A stretch of 64,000 nt of DNA from Microvelia longipes (lineage: Eukaryota > Arthropoda > Insecta > Hemiptera > Veliidae), in assembly GCA_018340805.1 (NCBI GenBank), contig JACMZG010001914.1:1622332-1686331 (forward strand), read 5' to 3'. Each line of letters opens with the position of its first letter. The first letter of the stretch is position 1. The position numbers and the translations under genes were made by a program. Positions 11,900 through 25,300 of this stretch are shown one piece after another. Under the pieces are notes generated by a model that was not told where the DNA came from, ran no database searches, and saw nothing but the letters and a program-made list of their open reading frames with translations.

Positions 11900-12085
11900 C
11901 ACACCCGTTATGCTGAGATAATGATGTGCACGGACCGATGCGCATCGTGCGCTGGTCGTTGGTCCGTGTCGGGCCGGCTGGTTCTAATGCAGTACCACAA
12001 GGTTAATACAGACCTTAAGGAGTACTAAGGGAGAACTGTTCAAGGCCCTCAGTACTAACGGGAAATTCCGTTAGTACTAAATTTA
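11900..12085. other. Two inverted-repeat hairpins in a GC-rich patch
   Basis: cacggacc near 11,930 pairs with ggtccgtg near 11,968, with an inner gcgcatcgtgcgc palindrome. The second is agtactaacgggaaa followed by ttccgttagtact (about 12,051-12,080). It could be a decayed foldback or SINE; no class can be assigned. Confidence 0.6.
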
Positions 12086-12594
12086 CGTCCAAACATTTCT
12101 CAACGGAAAAATAAAGCGATAAAAACATAGAATTAAGAATAATTATTTTCTTAAAAATAAAACATCTGCTTATCTCCCGTCTTATATAGCACACGACTTA
12201 ACCCGCATATCTCTTGCGCTAACCCCAGCACAGATGTGTTCAGGTCTTGTATAGATCACAATAATTCAAATCACCTATAGGAATTCTTTGTGCGTCATTT
12301 AAAGCTGTGCAGAATATACCCTAGACTGAAAAAATATCCATTCCTGGTCTTTTGAATTCTATGCATGATTGTAGGAAAATCTATTTTTCCTTCAAGATTG
12401 AGGTTGGCTCAAACTTTGGCTGTAATTAATGAATCAAACACTGTGGGACATTCTATTTTCCAACAGTTTTGCCTACGGCATTACTTTGACAATCTAAAAC
12501 ATGCAATGCATTAAAGTGTTTAATGCACAAATGCATTGAAATATTTAATAAAATACAGACTAGAAATTATTAACAGAAATTAGGTGCCATAGTT
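12086..12594. other. Intergenic DNA; nothing recognised
   Basis: AT-rich, with no supported feature. Confidence 0.5.
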
Positions 12595-12695
12595 TTAGCT
12601 AGACAATGCAATACTAGACCATGCAATACTAGACTATGTAATACTAGACCATTCAATACTATATAGAGAATGCTATACTAGACCATGCAAAACAT
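12595..12695. repeat. Short degenerate tandem repeat (about 19 bp)
   Basis: Four or five imperfect copies of caatactagaccatg. Confidence 0.7.
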
Positions 12696-12789
12696 TAAAG
12701 CTGTAGTTCAATTAAACTTAAGATAATTTTAGTCCAAAAAGTTGTCCCCAGCCATGAATACAATACATGTTAAGTATTCTGTGAAGCGC

Positions 12790-13130
12790 TAAAAAAGTCA
12801 TTTTAAAGTCAATATATAAATAAGTCACTTTAATTTTAAAAATTAATATATCAATAAGTCACTTTAATTTTAAAAATCAATATATTAATAAGTCACTTTA
12901 ATTTAAAAAGTCAATATAATAATAAGTCACTTTAATTTAAAAAGTCAATATATTAATAAGTCACTTTAATTTAAAAAGTCAATACAATAATAAGTCACTT
13001 TAATTTAAAAAGTCAATATATTAATAAGTCACTTTAATTTAAAAGTCAAATAAAAATAATAAGTCACTTTAATTTAAAAAGTCAATATAATAATAAGTCA
13101 CTTTAATTTTAAAAGTCAATATATTAATGG
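12790..13130. repeat. 34-bp AT-rich satellite
   Basis: About ten copies of aataagtcactttaattt plus aaaaagtcaatatatt, with small indels between units. Confidence 0.93.
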
Positions 13131-14316
13131 CAGTAATAATTAAAACATTCAAGTTTGTAGCACTGAATAGCATGCCCTCCTTTTTACTCCTAATCTTATA
13201 ATTATTGGAACACCTGAAGAGCATGAGACCAATAAAATGAAGTTCTCTTTAAATAAAAAAGCTTTCTAGGTTTGATTAGCTTTGTCCTAAGCTACTTTGG
13301 ACAAAGCAAAGATCCCGAGGGCAAAAATGAAGTTATTTTTGTGTAAAGGCAGGAATGCGACCCGCCTAGATGTCTCTTGAGTATACCTTGTTCTTTTTTA
13401 TTAATATCTGTTAATTTATTAATACATAGTCATATGTTCTAGGTATCTGAACACCAACCCTAATCACCCCCACCCCACTCCCCCCTCCATTTCTGTCGTC
13501 CGAACTACTTGAAGAGTCATTTTCTGACGCTTTAAAACGCTTCTGACAAAATGGTTATCACAGACAAAAAGCCGGTCATTTTTATAATTTGTTTAATTTT
13601 ACTAAAAGTAACTTTAAGCCCCTGGGTATATTACACCTAAATATAAAATATTACATGACCTATTAAATAAAGTAAGGAAATAAATATATATTATATAGAA
13701 ACACATATTTGCCTCGAGCTATAACTAGGTTTTTTAAATATATAAAAATTATCTCGAGTTCATAAGGTCATCCAAGCAGAGTTGGGAACAACGCGAAAAA
13801 CAGCATTTTTCAAAAAATGTAAAAAATAAATATATAATGAATACTGGGTTTCTTTTCTAAAGATCAGACTCACACTAACACAATAAAACTTACACAGGAA
13901 AGTTTTAATCATTGAGACATTTAATCAAAATGTGATCTAGTCGCATGTGCCATGATCTGCAACACATGAATTCGAATATCACAAGAAGACTTCAATTGGG
14001 ACCAAAAAACTGTTCTACCTAAAGAATTGTAAGTGTCCATAGATACGCATCGCGATAATGTGTCAGACTGACTGAGTACGTTACTTCCTGAGTCCTTTTG
14101 GTTTTGATTAGTAAGTCCATCTATCCGAAAAATGTACCTCTCCCTTCCATAACCTGAACCTTATAAGCTCATTTTCCCTTCGAAAATTTGCTAAAAAGCA
14201 AATGAAAATGTTTTTTGAAGAAAACACCCAACCCGTGACTCAACTAAATTATAGAAAAAATGCAAAACTAAAGAAACTAATACAACAATTTATAGAGAAA
14301 ACTAGACAGCAAGTGT
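13131..14316. other. Intergenic DNA; nothing recognised
   Basis: A short hairpin is visible at about 13,283-13,307 (gctttgtcc...ggacaaagc). No gene or mobile element is supported. Confidence 0.5.
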
Positions 14317-14360
14317 TATATATATATATATAATATATATATATATATATTATATATATA

Positions 14361-14402
<42 letters not shown>
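14317..14402. repeat. (AT)n microsatellite
   Basis: Interrupted (AT)n tract. Confidence 0.97.
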
Positions 14403-15824
14403 AAGATTTCCTTTATTTTGAGCCATATTGTTTTTTGAATTATTTCTATCTTTGGATTACTTCCATATTCTCAATAATAACAACGATTTTATGGAATAAT
14501 TTTTTTAAGGTAAAGTGTAAAGGAAAATAACGATAAGAGGTGAGAAAATTATGCAGAGAAAATTACTTTTAGTTGTTACTCTCAAGAAATCAAAGAAAAT
14601 CTTCTGCAAAATCTATTTGATAAGCTACAAATCCAATAATTTCCATACAGTCGTCTCAGTTAATCAATTGATACAGAAAAAGAAGTAATAAATGCAGGAG
14701 GATATTAACTACACATCTCGCAATAGCACACACAGATAGCATACGTAAAGCTTTGTTTTACCATCTATCCCTGGAGGATGTCACATGTTTTACTATTTCT
14801 ATGATTTCCTCTCCTGTTTCAAAAACTCGGCGAACATAGATCAACGAGCTTACAAAAAAACCTTTTTTTTTTTTTTATAAATGTTGCAAAACAGCAAATT
14901 TAAAACATAATCTTAGCTGTCGATTAGGTTACAGAAGTAGAAAACAAAAATGCAAGTAAGAGAACGGACCGACCTGGGCAAGGGTCATCGACAATAATTT
15001 ATTTACAGATGACTAAGTTGGTACTTTCACTGCTGTGGCTTCGGCAGCACCTCCAGAGCTTTCTCTCGATCGCACCATAAGGTCACTCCCAATCCAAATT
15101 ATTTACATATTAGGCCTCAAATGAAAGAAGAAAGTAAACTTCGCACTTAAATGTCACTGGCTATTAGCTTTGAGTCTAACTTGCAAAGTATCAATTCGTT
15201 TTAGTTCTAAGGTCATAATAACCAAAGATAAATATAATTGGAATCCAGAAAAAATGGGATGGATCTTGCCCACTCTCACCCCATTCCATCCCGACGACCT
15301 ATTCAGTGTCATTTTCTTTGAAAATTTGCAAAAACTATTATCAGTCATAAAAATAAATAAATATTATACATAATACAATAGGATAGGTGAAACAAGCTCG
15401 TTATGTCCGTCAATTTAATTTTATCTTCCAGTGAGTGTGTGACGTCACATAAGTTTAGGTTCATTATTAATTATATTTTTTAACATCTGGTGATATTCTA
15501 CATAACTCAGCCACATAATTATTATTGAAATCACACTAACTTCAGTGTACATGTAAACAGGCCAGAGTGTGTGTATAGTGAAATGTACCTTTACTGAGAA
15601 AACTAAACATGAGGAATGCGCACGCTAAACTCATTTCAAGGCAGAGACTACAGTCGCTGCACTGTTTCTTACGTCATGACTGACAGGTCGAAATTAATTT
15701 CAACCGTATTACTATAGATTCATATTTGTTATAGTTTTGATAACCCAGGCTGATGGAATTTATAAGGTTTGTTTTTAATTGGAGAGTTTTTAAGAATGAA
15801 ATCAATTTTTGGACATGTTGGGAA
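14403..15824. other. Intergenic DNA; nothing recognised
   Basis: A CRE-like palindrome gtgacgtcac occurs near 15,440. A pair of overlapping 64-67 codon frames at 15,154-15,373 shows no domain. Confidence 0.5.
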
Positions 15825-15995
15825 TATAGACGTCATTGCAGGGATAAATAGTACATTTTAAATGTTAACCGCCAATACTGATTTTTGCAATGACGTCACA
15901 CGTCATTCATAAAAATTTCAGGTTACAACCTTCGAATGCGTTTGGTTTGTTTTCGTCGAATTGAATCACCTTATAAATTTCTAACATCTTGGGGA
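15825..15995 (-). repeat. Dispersed repeat family B, inverted copy
   Basis: Its reverse complement matches 19,250-19,385: gatgttagaaatttataagg, tgattcaattcgacg, gcattcgaaggtt and gaatgacgtgtgacgtcatt. The intervening 3.3 kb is not inverted, so these are two dispersed copies rather than terminal repeats of one element. Confidence 0.75.
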
Positions 15996-16839
15996 TAACT
16001 ATGTAAATTTAAAAAAAAGTTCTACGAATGACTTGAGTGTACAAAGCCTGACATATAACCGGAAAACACGCTTCTTAACAGCAGCATTTTTCATCTTAGT
16101 TAAGAAGTTTAGGCCTCTACGATCAATGCAACAAAAACGTCTTAGGTCACTTAGCAAAACTGATAAAAGCTGTGTATACCCACTTCATTAGGTTTATAGA
16201 ATGACTCAGTGGTTTATATCCTTCTGGTTATATCCTCTGAGCTAAAATGCAATACTTGTTCTAGATCGAGTTCGTATCCCCGTAGGACGTATTTGTTTTC
16301 ACTTGTGTTTTTGCCACCTGATAGTGGTCTAAAATTGTAAGGAAGTTAGTAAATAAAGTCTCAAATCATTGGGCAACAACCTCGGGTTAGAAAGAAGTGG
16401 CTCCCCTCTTACTTTATAATTTAATATTATTAATAACTATAGGCAGATATTGAAAGTTCACAATGATACGTGAAAAACTTATAAGAGATATTCTGTGTCT
16501 CATTAAGTACAAACAAGGATTTCATGTCTTAGGAGAAGTTCGTCGTTTTTGTGCTTGATTCAATATAGATCTTCAAAAGTCTTATTAAAGAGCAGATGAG
16601 TAAACACTTACAAATAAAAGTTGCAGGTACGACTCATAGGATCGAAACACAGTACCTGGTAAAACTTTACACAGGTTTTGACAGCTAACCTGAAACAAAG
16701 AAAAACAAATAAATCAGCAAATGACACTTAAGTGGGGAGGTGATGGAAGTAAATTATGAGTTTTCCCTGCGGAACATGAAAAGATGAAATAAACGAAAAA
16801 TGGCATTGACAGCCGACTAAATGGCAGCACTACTAACTA
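15996..16839. other. Intergenic DNA; nothing recognised
   Basis: No supported feature. Confidence 0.45.
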
Positions 16840-17010
16840 ACCTACAAAATAACGACGTGTGGTAACGAGGAGGTCCGGGGTTCGCAACCTTGGTTAGGCT
16901 CTCAGCACCAATAGTAAAGAATAATCAAAAAATTGTTACCAATTTTATATGACGCTTGGGTCGGTTAGCTCCGACATGATGTTTCCCTGGGATCAAACTT
17001 GCTTCTTTCT
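16840..17010 (+). repeat. SINE-like fragment with tRNA-type B box
   Basis: gaggaggtccggggttcgcaacc contains a B-box-like GGGTTCGCAACC, similar in phrasing to the SINE head at 47,725 (ggaggtccggggtttgc). The A box is not clear. Confidence 0.45.
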
Positions 17011-17039
17011 TATATTTTGTATATCAGGAATGATAGGTG

Positions 17040-17075
17040 ATAGGTACCTAGATAGACAGGTAGGTAGGTAGGTTT
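17040..17075. repeat. (AGGT)n microsatellite
   Basis: Short run of gataggtagg/caggtagg units. Confidence 0.8.
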
Positions 17076-17689
17076 TTATAGGTAATATCTATATAATGTG
17101 AGACAATTCACAAAAGAACGTGTAAACAATGTGTGCGTATGTGATACCAAATTCATAAGATTTCGGAATGCTTTCATTTCTTTGAGCATACATTTCAAGA
17201 GGTAGAAGGTAGGTACAAGAGGTAGGTAGAAATGAAAAAAAAAACCTAAGAAGAAAAGAAAAATCATAAAAAGAGAGGTTTGACCTGTAAGCAGGGATCT
17301 AGGTCAAAATCAAGGATTTTTATCAAATTTTTTTAAGATCAAGATCATATCAAATTATTATCCTAACAATACTTTCGTTTCAAAAAATTTAACTTGAGAA
17401 AACAAAATAATGATACAAGAAAGAAATATAATATTTTCACGCGAGAACTGATGAAAAGACGAGATAAACGAAGAAAACAAAGAAATAAGATAAAGAAGGA
17501 GGTGACAATGAGACAGGTCTCAGGACAGGTGGGAAGAAAGCATAGGTACAGGTACGACACGGAACTACAGACAAACCAGACGTCTTGCTAACTAGTTTGA
17601 AATGAAAACAGTGTTAATGAACTTGACAATGACTCTCATTACTGCCGAGTAATTAGACTTAGATACAACAAAACAAGAACAAATTAAAC
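17076..17689. other. Intergenic DNA; nothing recognised
   Basis: Purine-rich; open frames here are low complexity. Confidence 0.45.
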
Positions 17690-17830
17690 TATAAGCTACA
17701 ACCATTCTATCTAAGCATAATACCGGTATTAGCTACAAAGCCTATAAGCTACAACCACTCTATCTAAGTCTAATACAGGCATAATACCTGTATCAGCTAC
17801 AAAACCTATAAGCTAAAACCACCTCCATGA
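17690..17830. repeat. Degenerate tandem repeat (about 55 bp)
   Basis: ataagctacaaccactctat, ctaagtctaatac and cggtattagctacaaa recur two to three times with variation. Confidence 0.75.
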
Positions 17831-19249
17831 TACAGGCATCTTAGAGATTTTAGCTGTCCAGTTGCATTTCACCAAGATTGATCCTACCGCCACACGAGTG
17901 ATTAGGTGCCAAGTTATGAATAAAAGTATTGAAATTAAAAAAAGACTTTACAATTAACTTTGTTTATTTATAACTACGACACGCGAGTTAATATTTACTC
18001 GAAAAATTGTAAGTCCCTGGTTTGCAGGTTTCTTCGCAAATGAGAGGACCTTACTTTGAGAGAGATCTAAAGGAATAAAAAGCCCTTCGGTTTATAAGCG
18101 AGGCCTTAGCTCCAACTATAATTCGACCAACATTAGAATTTATATCGCCGTATATGTAGCCATACACTACATGTGAGGGATAAACCCTGCGGGGCCCATC
18201 ATAGGTGAAAGTAGCAGCCGTTACGCTCAAAGTGTAATCTTTGAGCGTAAATAAATAAGCAAACATTTATCTAAAGAATAATAGTACAAATAGTAACGGG
18301 CTCATTTAGCCCAATTTAATTATATATAACACATAAAAAGACTTAAAATAATTATAACTAAAGTAAAAATATTAAGTTAAAAGAAGAGAAAGAAAAATGG
18401 TATAATGCGCTAAAAGAAGACTATAACATTAAGTACAAAGCGTAAATTGAGAGCGTAACCTATAATACGAATCCCAGACCTCCGTAAAGCTCATTTAAAT
18501 GTCTATACAGAGTATTGATTTTGATATAATACTAGATCTCGTACCAACACTGTTCCTTCTGCTGGTAATAGCAATGTCTCTTTAACAGGTGCTAAAGAGG
18601 TTTTAGATTTGGGAAGAATGTTTATACCCTGAATGGAAACTCTGTTGAGTAAGAGATTGAGACACTGGTTCGAATAAAACGCATCCTCCTCGGAAATTCC
18701 CATCACGATAGCTATTATCTAAATATTTCCATAAAACAGTATAAGAGTTAAATGTCAAATAGAAGCAACAGGTCGTCTTGAGATCAGTGATAGTATTGTG
18801 TAAACATCTCCTTACTGCTTAAACAACTTGCATGAGAGTTTAGTCAACTAACGCTACAGTTGTATTTGGATAAATGCCAACTATTACAACACCCCAAGTT
18901 CATACATACTAGTTTTGATAAATAATACATTAATATGTAATATCACCTGTAATAGACTGTCAACAACCTGTAATGGAATCCTTATAAATATAATAATATG
19001 CTAATTATATACATAAAGATCACAAAATATGAATATAGAAAAGACTCCACATCTAACTTTTAGGATACATTTAATTAATCTTGAGTCACACCTTAGGCTG
19101 ATTTTATCCAGTTTTTTTTATTTTTCCTAATTTATACAAGCACGCATATAGAAAACGAGAAAAGTATATAGGAAAAAGAAAGAGTATATAGAAAAAAGAA
19201 AAAGTAAATTTTGGTTTTTCTAAATGATTGCAGTATAAATTGCAAGGTA
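17831..19249. other. Intergenic DNA; nothing recognised
   Basis: Minus-strand frames of 67-71 codons at 18,051-18,266 and 18,503-18,706 have normal amino-acid variety but no motif I recognise. They could be exons of an unknown gene or chance. Confidence 0.4.
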
Positions 19250-19385
19250 GGTCAGGCTCGGGATGTTAGAAATGTATAAGGTGATTCAGTTCGATGTAAA
19301 CAAACCTAACGCATTCGGAGGTTATAACCTGACGTGTTTATGAATGACGTGTGACGTCATTGCAGGAATCGGTATAGGTCAGGGG
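19250..19385 (+). repeat. Dispersed repeat family B copy
   Basis: Matches the inverse of 15,825-15,995 over about 130 bp, including a gacgtgtgacgtcattgca block. Confidence 0.75.
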
Positions 19386-19933
19386 GGGGTTAACTTAAAT
19401 GAGGAAAAGTTTGGATTCCATTATCGCAAGCTACTAAAAATAGCGCTGCGGCGGACCGGTGCGGACAACTTATGAACTAACCCCAATAGCTTTCCAAAGA
19501 TGACTGATATATTTTTATATTTAAATTTATGAATACCATGACAATTCTTGGTTATGACAGCTACATTTATTATATTATAAAATTGATTGTTTTCTGTATG
19601 TATTTTTCACAAAAAACGGTTCGCCGTTGCATGTTCTATATTTCCAAAATTCAGAAACTAAAAGTAAATAGAAACCTTTTTAAAACTTCCAGAGAACGCT
19701 AATGATGGCAGATAAGTATATTTCGTTTAATTAATTTATTGATTTAGTCGATTTCATCAGGTAATTACATTTAATCACATGTGCGCATGTCGCCGATGTA
19801 ATTAAAATACAGGCTACATTAAATGCCAAAATCTATCTTTTAGTACGTGTAAAACTTTAGCCACTATTTCATTATTACCTGATTGAATCAATTAAATTAA
19901 TAAATTACTTAAATGAAAAACTTAAAAAATAAT

Positions 19934-20112
19934 CACGAGAGTGGGCCCGCCACTCTCGGCGCCTTTGGCGCCCCTCCCCCCCACCCCAACGGCTGCGCCT
20001 TCGCGCAGCTGGTGGCGACTGCAGCTTCGCTGCAGCCTGTATAAACAATAAATATTATATAGACTGCGCCTTCGGCGCAGCGTAAGCGGACTGCAGCTTC
20101 GCTGCAGCCATT
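19934..20112. repeat. Cluster of six GC-rich hairpins with TTC-type loops
   Basis: In order: cgagagtgg/ccactctcg; ggcgcc-ttt-ggcgcc; ctgcgc-cttc-gcgcag; ctgcagc-ttc-gctgcag; ctgcgcc-ttc-ggcgcag; ctgcagc-ttc-gctgcag. Stems are 6-9 bp. The block is flanked by long AT-rich DNA. It does not encode a protein; open frames through it are artefacts of the repeats. Confidence 0.9.
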
Positions 20113-21168
20113 TTTTATTTGTTTCTTGAAACAATATTTCATTACCTATACATCGATACCAATATTATTTCTTAGCTATGTATAGAAAAAAAGTTATGAT
20201 TTTTTAAATTATTACTTTGCTACACTCTCATACAACTATAAAAATATTTAGACAGAAAATAATAGATTTCTCCAACTTTTGTCATCATATATCCCCTAAT
20301 TACTGACCTAACGATATTGGTATCGTTGGAAACTCATTAAAAAAGCTAACTTTTTACAATGTTAACAAAATCTTATCTTGTACCTGTAACTGATTACAGA
20401 CTGCCAAAAGTGAAATGAAGTATGGCATTTTTTCGATGACCTCTACAGCCAAAAGTATGACTTGTATAAAAATGTTTTCAGATAAAAGTTGTGCAATTGT
20501 CAATACCAACAGTTAGAGACTAATTTTATTTCAATATCTAATAAATAGCTGAGAAGACCCATTGAAGTTTTTACCTAAAATCCAAGATGGCGGCCAACCG
20601 GAAATGCAAAAATATTTCCGTCGACAAATTTTTAGTCTAAACGGCAATGCAAAAGAATGCTATCTTCAGAAATTCATTTTCAAACATTTTTGTCCTTAAG
20701 TATAGCCGTTTTCCCGCCAAAAATAAAAAACGCGGGTTATTAAAAAGTTAACGTTTTGTTCAAAAATTGCACGCGCAATTTGTTAAGATTCTAAAACACC
20801 CAAAAAAGTTACTTTAAAAGCTTCCAGGTCTCCAACTCCCCCCCCGTTTTTGCAACTCGTAAAAAAAGCGCAAAAAACCGAAAAAAAATTCTGGCGGAAA
20901 ACGAAAAATTTTGAAAAACTTTTACTTATTTCCTTTTAGATCACGTACGCCTCAAATAACGTATTTTCCGAACTCTCTACCACCAACCAGAACAGAGTTA
21001 TTCTGTTTAAAAGTTAGTGACCCCAAAAACGATACTTATGGTACTTGGCACAAAATTGTTACCCATGCAATTATAGGTAATAAAGAGTACTAACTCCGTG
21101 TAATTTGAATTTTTCCTCTATCTTCAACCGTTAGGCCTCCAGAGCGTTCCAAAATCCGAAAAGTCCGA
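20113..21168. other. Unclassified non-coding DNA up to an assembly gap
   Basis: Includes the phrase aagatggcggccaaccgg and several poly-A/poly-C runs, which look repeat-like. No coding domain was seen. Confidence 0.45.
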
Positions 21169-21268
21169 NNNNNNNNNNNNNNNNNNNNNNNNNNNNNNNN
21201 NNNNNNNNNNNNNNNNNNNNNNNNNNNNNNNNNNNNNNNNNNNNNNNNNNNNNNNNNNNNNNNNNNNN
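21169..21268. other. Assembly gap (100 N)
   Basis: Run of exactly 100 N, so the distance and even the linkage across it are scaffold inferences. Confidence 0.99.
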
Positions 21269-22319
21269 TACATAACATCAATCATCATCCAAATCTCCTA
21301 TGATCTAATGAAAATATTTTGCCTCTTCCTGACAAGTATATGAATGCAAATATTATCTTCTGTTCAAGTTAATATTAATGGCTGTCACTGGATTCCTCTT
21401 TGTCTACTAATAAAAGCAGTTTTATTTCGTCATATATATTGACCAAATACAATAATCGCCACAAAACTAGTGTAATAAACAAAGTCTCTGAGATCTAATA
21501 TTGCTTTGAATTAGCTCTTTAATTAAAAGTCACAAACATTCACAATCCCACGAAACTTTGATTTACCAAAGACAATGATATTGACTGCGGGCTCTTTTAA
21601 CATGTGCATTTGGCAGTTTATATCAGTAAGGATGACAAGTTTCCTGAAAATATCATAATATATCGTAAATGAAGTTTCTTGCTGAATCAAAAATTTAGTG
21701 ATAAAACGAAATTAAACCTAATGATGAGGTGGTGATGGTAAACTAAATACCGATGCATTCAGAAATATCAAAAAAGTCGCATTAATTCAGGAGGAAATGA
21801 CAAAATCTCAAAACAATTAATAATTTGAAAAATAAAAGCATGTGTGTCATCTCTGATTCAGATTGGTAAACAAATCCATATGCAGAACCTTTTAATCTAA
21901 TCTCCACTATTTGGTTTTCAAAGCTAATAGCACAAGATTAGACAGTTCATTTTAGAAAATATAATTCTCAAGAATTCACTGGTAATCGATTGTGTCGTGT
22001 ATCATTCGAAGCTTAGGTTTGGTGCTTACTCCATCACTCCAGTAAAATTAAGATCAGCTTACATCTTTTGACTTTTGCCAAAAATCAATAGCGAGCGTCT
22101 TATTCTATTGGAGAAGTAATTACTGAATATTTAATACATTTTCCTTAAACAAATGTATCACGTACACAAAGATTCATGATTAATCATTTCAAATTTGTTT
22201 TCAACGTGATCCTATATAGTTTTGCGTCAGCATTTATCGTGCAAATTGAAAAAATGATTCATAATCGAATTATGATTATTACTATTGTGTATAACTTCTC
22301 TTACACATAGTTAAATATT
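21269..22319 (+). other. Probable 5' part of the + strand R2-like element
   Basis: AT-rich, with no clear zinc finger or other N-terminal domain readable. It is continuous with the coding remnant that starts near 22,440, so the 5' end of the element is probably here or lost in the gap. Confidence 0.35.
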
Positions 22320-25300
22320 AAGCTCTGTGCACGAAATTTACACTTTAAACTCGATATGGAAAAAATAACGATGATAACTTCAAAAATTTTATTGACCACC
22401 AAACTATCAACAAATCATACTTTTATTCGACACGACGATGTGCACTGCAATTCTGAAGGTGCACACAATATATTCTTAGATTTCATGGATGTGAAAAAAT
22501 CTACCTGGCAAAAAACAGTCTTTGCCATATCAACCATCAAGAAGTACGATTCTCCTAATCATAGACACATTTAATGATGAACATTATCTTTTCAATCTCG
22601 AACAACACTCACGGAATAACAATAGTCAGTAAAATATGTACTATGCTTTCTTGTTAAAATCAATGAAATCGAGAAACTAAAATCGCTGCAAACTATGAAT
22701 TTGGTCATTGTCCAATGACACTCGCGCTCAAGCCTATTCAGAAAACTGCACTTGTGTGCTTTATAAGAAACTTTGCACATGATCGTCCTCTAATTTAATC
22801 TTAATTTTAACGAGAAATTGGAGATATCATCTCAATGTTTGTTACCTATCGTTATTGAAAGAAAAAATTGCTATCGAAGACAATCAAAAATCAACATTAT
22901 AAATCAATAAAGAAACTCTCGAAGAACGTAAATCGTGCTAACATATTGCTACAGGAATACAGAACAAAACTCGGACTCAATTAAATTGATGCTAATCCAG
23001 TGTAACATAATCTCATTGCAACAAGACAGTATTTCATAAACCTTAACCTCGGAAATAAACTGAATACACAAGCTCGTAAGAACTAGAGCAAAGTTTATGA
23101 AGAATATGAGAAAACTGTCATGAGCAATTTTAAGACAATAAACAAACTACACATCCAAAACATTGAAGACATTACATCACTTCATTCACTCGAAACCGGG
23201 ATGTGAAAGACTGAATCTGTATTGAAGTTCTTGTAAGAATACTCTGATATTCACTGATCTTGGAAATGATATCTGAGGCAAGAAGTCATGTATGAACTTA
23301 AAAGAGCTGACCAACACTTTCTCCAGCTATGATGGTATCTACTACAGAATCTTGGTCTTTTTGACCCGAAAGCAAAATGCTCACATTTCTATACAATAAA
23401 ATCATTAAGTCCTGGTACATTTCCAACAATGTTGGATGTCTAAACAATTATTAAATTCCTAAACCAACAAGGAAAATCAATATGAATAAGGTAGCTGCAT
23501 GGAGACCAATTGCCTCTTTCAGTCAATACAAATTGTGTCGCTTCAATCTAGCAAGAGACCAACACAGTGGAAAATATAAATGATTTATTACATGTTGGTC
23601 AAAAAGGTGAATCGAACATGAAGGATGTTGTTACCAGCAATTCATTTTGCTAGCTGCTCAGAACATATCCAAAACAGTAAAAAACACTCCACTTACTATT
23701 GCTTGGCTGATATCAAAGATGCTTCGGTAGTGTGCCACACAAATACTTTGGAACATCTTGACATATACGGAGTTTCAGTGAATTATAAAACTCTAGAATC
23801 TTTATACTCAAAAACAAAATCCGTTTTACTGTTGTGGCCCTCTTGTTACACCTGAAATTCCCAATTTTTAAAGGCGTCAAGCACAGATGTCCAATATCCA
23901 TGATTTATTTCAATCGGCCCATTAATCCCAGTCTGAGAATCAATAAGCTCTGTCAGTCCTGCTTTTAATATAGGTTCCTCTGTATACAATACTTTAGCTA
24001 TGCTGATGACATTGCTCCATTGCAAAAAACAATATTGATTTACATAATCGAATATAATTAAGGCAGTAGAAACGGCGGAAATCATTGGATCCAATATCGT
24101 CCTGAAAAATGCGCATTCAATGGATCCTGCAAATTAATACAGACAACAGTAAAATCCTAATTTCTAAATCAAAACTATCAAAAAGCTTATGCACAGCTGA
24201 ATTTAACCAATACCTTGGAGTCCTGTGGCGAAAATACGATCAAAGCCCTACGAAATATGAAGAAGATCATAAGTGAATGCAAAAACTTGCAAGCTCCGAC
24301 CTTTGTGGTGGCAAAAGCTCAAGAGTTACAAAATATTCTTGTCACTCGAGATGATATTTCCATTTCCCGCAACACGTCAAATTAAACTATCCGCACTGAG
24401 CGATCCAAATGGAAACCTGAAAAGCGAACTGGAAAACAACTGCAAAAACTTAAGGAGTCAACTTCGAGATATTCTTAATCTTTTTGCCAATTCTGAACAT
24501 TCTACCTTTACAACTCTATTGAAAATGGAGGAGCAGGCTGTGTTGACCTTTTAGATGAATACCATTGTCAGTCAATTGTACAATATTTTCGACTTCTGAC
24601 CTCCAAATGACTATACTAGAAAAATTATCACCGATTCCTTATGTCTAGTAGCAAGAACAAGAATTGGCGTTGCATGTGCTTCTGTTCTGGAAAGTTTTCC
24701 AATGGATAAATGGTAAAATTTCCATTAATAATCCAGAATCTAAGAAAACTCACTTTCAACGTCCACGAACATCGATGAATATTTAAAAGAACACACAATA
24801 TTACAATATTTTTCGACATTATGATCACAGCCAATTCTAAATATCTCTCTACAAAATTCGTGGAACATATATCATAACGGGAAATTATCGGAAAGATTGT
24901 TGCAAAAAATTATCCATAATTCGATTGCTGATGCATACTTTGAAAAGTGGAAAAGAGTTGCATTTCTATTTCCTCATATCAGCAATCAAATATAGTACAA
25001 AATTTATAAACTCATCTTCAAAAGTAAACTTGAAGAATTTGAATGGAACTTTATTCATCAAGCACGTACTAATAGTCGGCAATTCGTGCACGACCATTCA
25101 CACGAAACTCGAAGAAAGACTATGCCGCAGATGTCAAAATGCAGAAGAAACTATAGGACACGTCTTACAAATTTGCAATATAAACATGCCACTAGTAGCC
25201 CAAAGACATAATACTTGCCTGGATATTTGTAAAATACTTAAAATCAAGAAAATTAATAGTGGTTGTTGATAAGAAATGCTCATTGATTCCCGATTTTAAT

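Noticed and set aside
15996..19249. Treating 15,825-19,385 as one DNA transposon with family B as its inverted ends
   Set aside because: No coding sequence between, no flanking duplication found, and each copy looks like an independent dispersed fragment.
19922..20142. Minus-strand frames of about 70 codons through the hairpin cluster
   Set aside because: Composition is dictated by the hairpins (CSEAAV repeats); no independent coding evidence.
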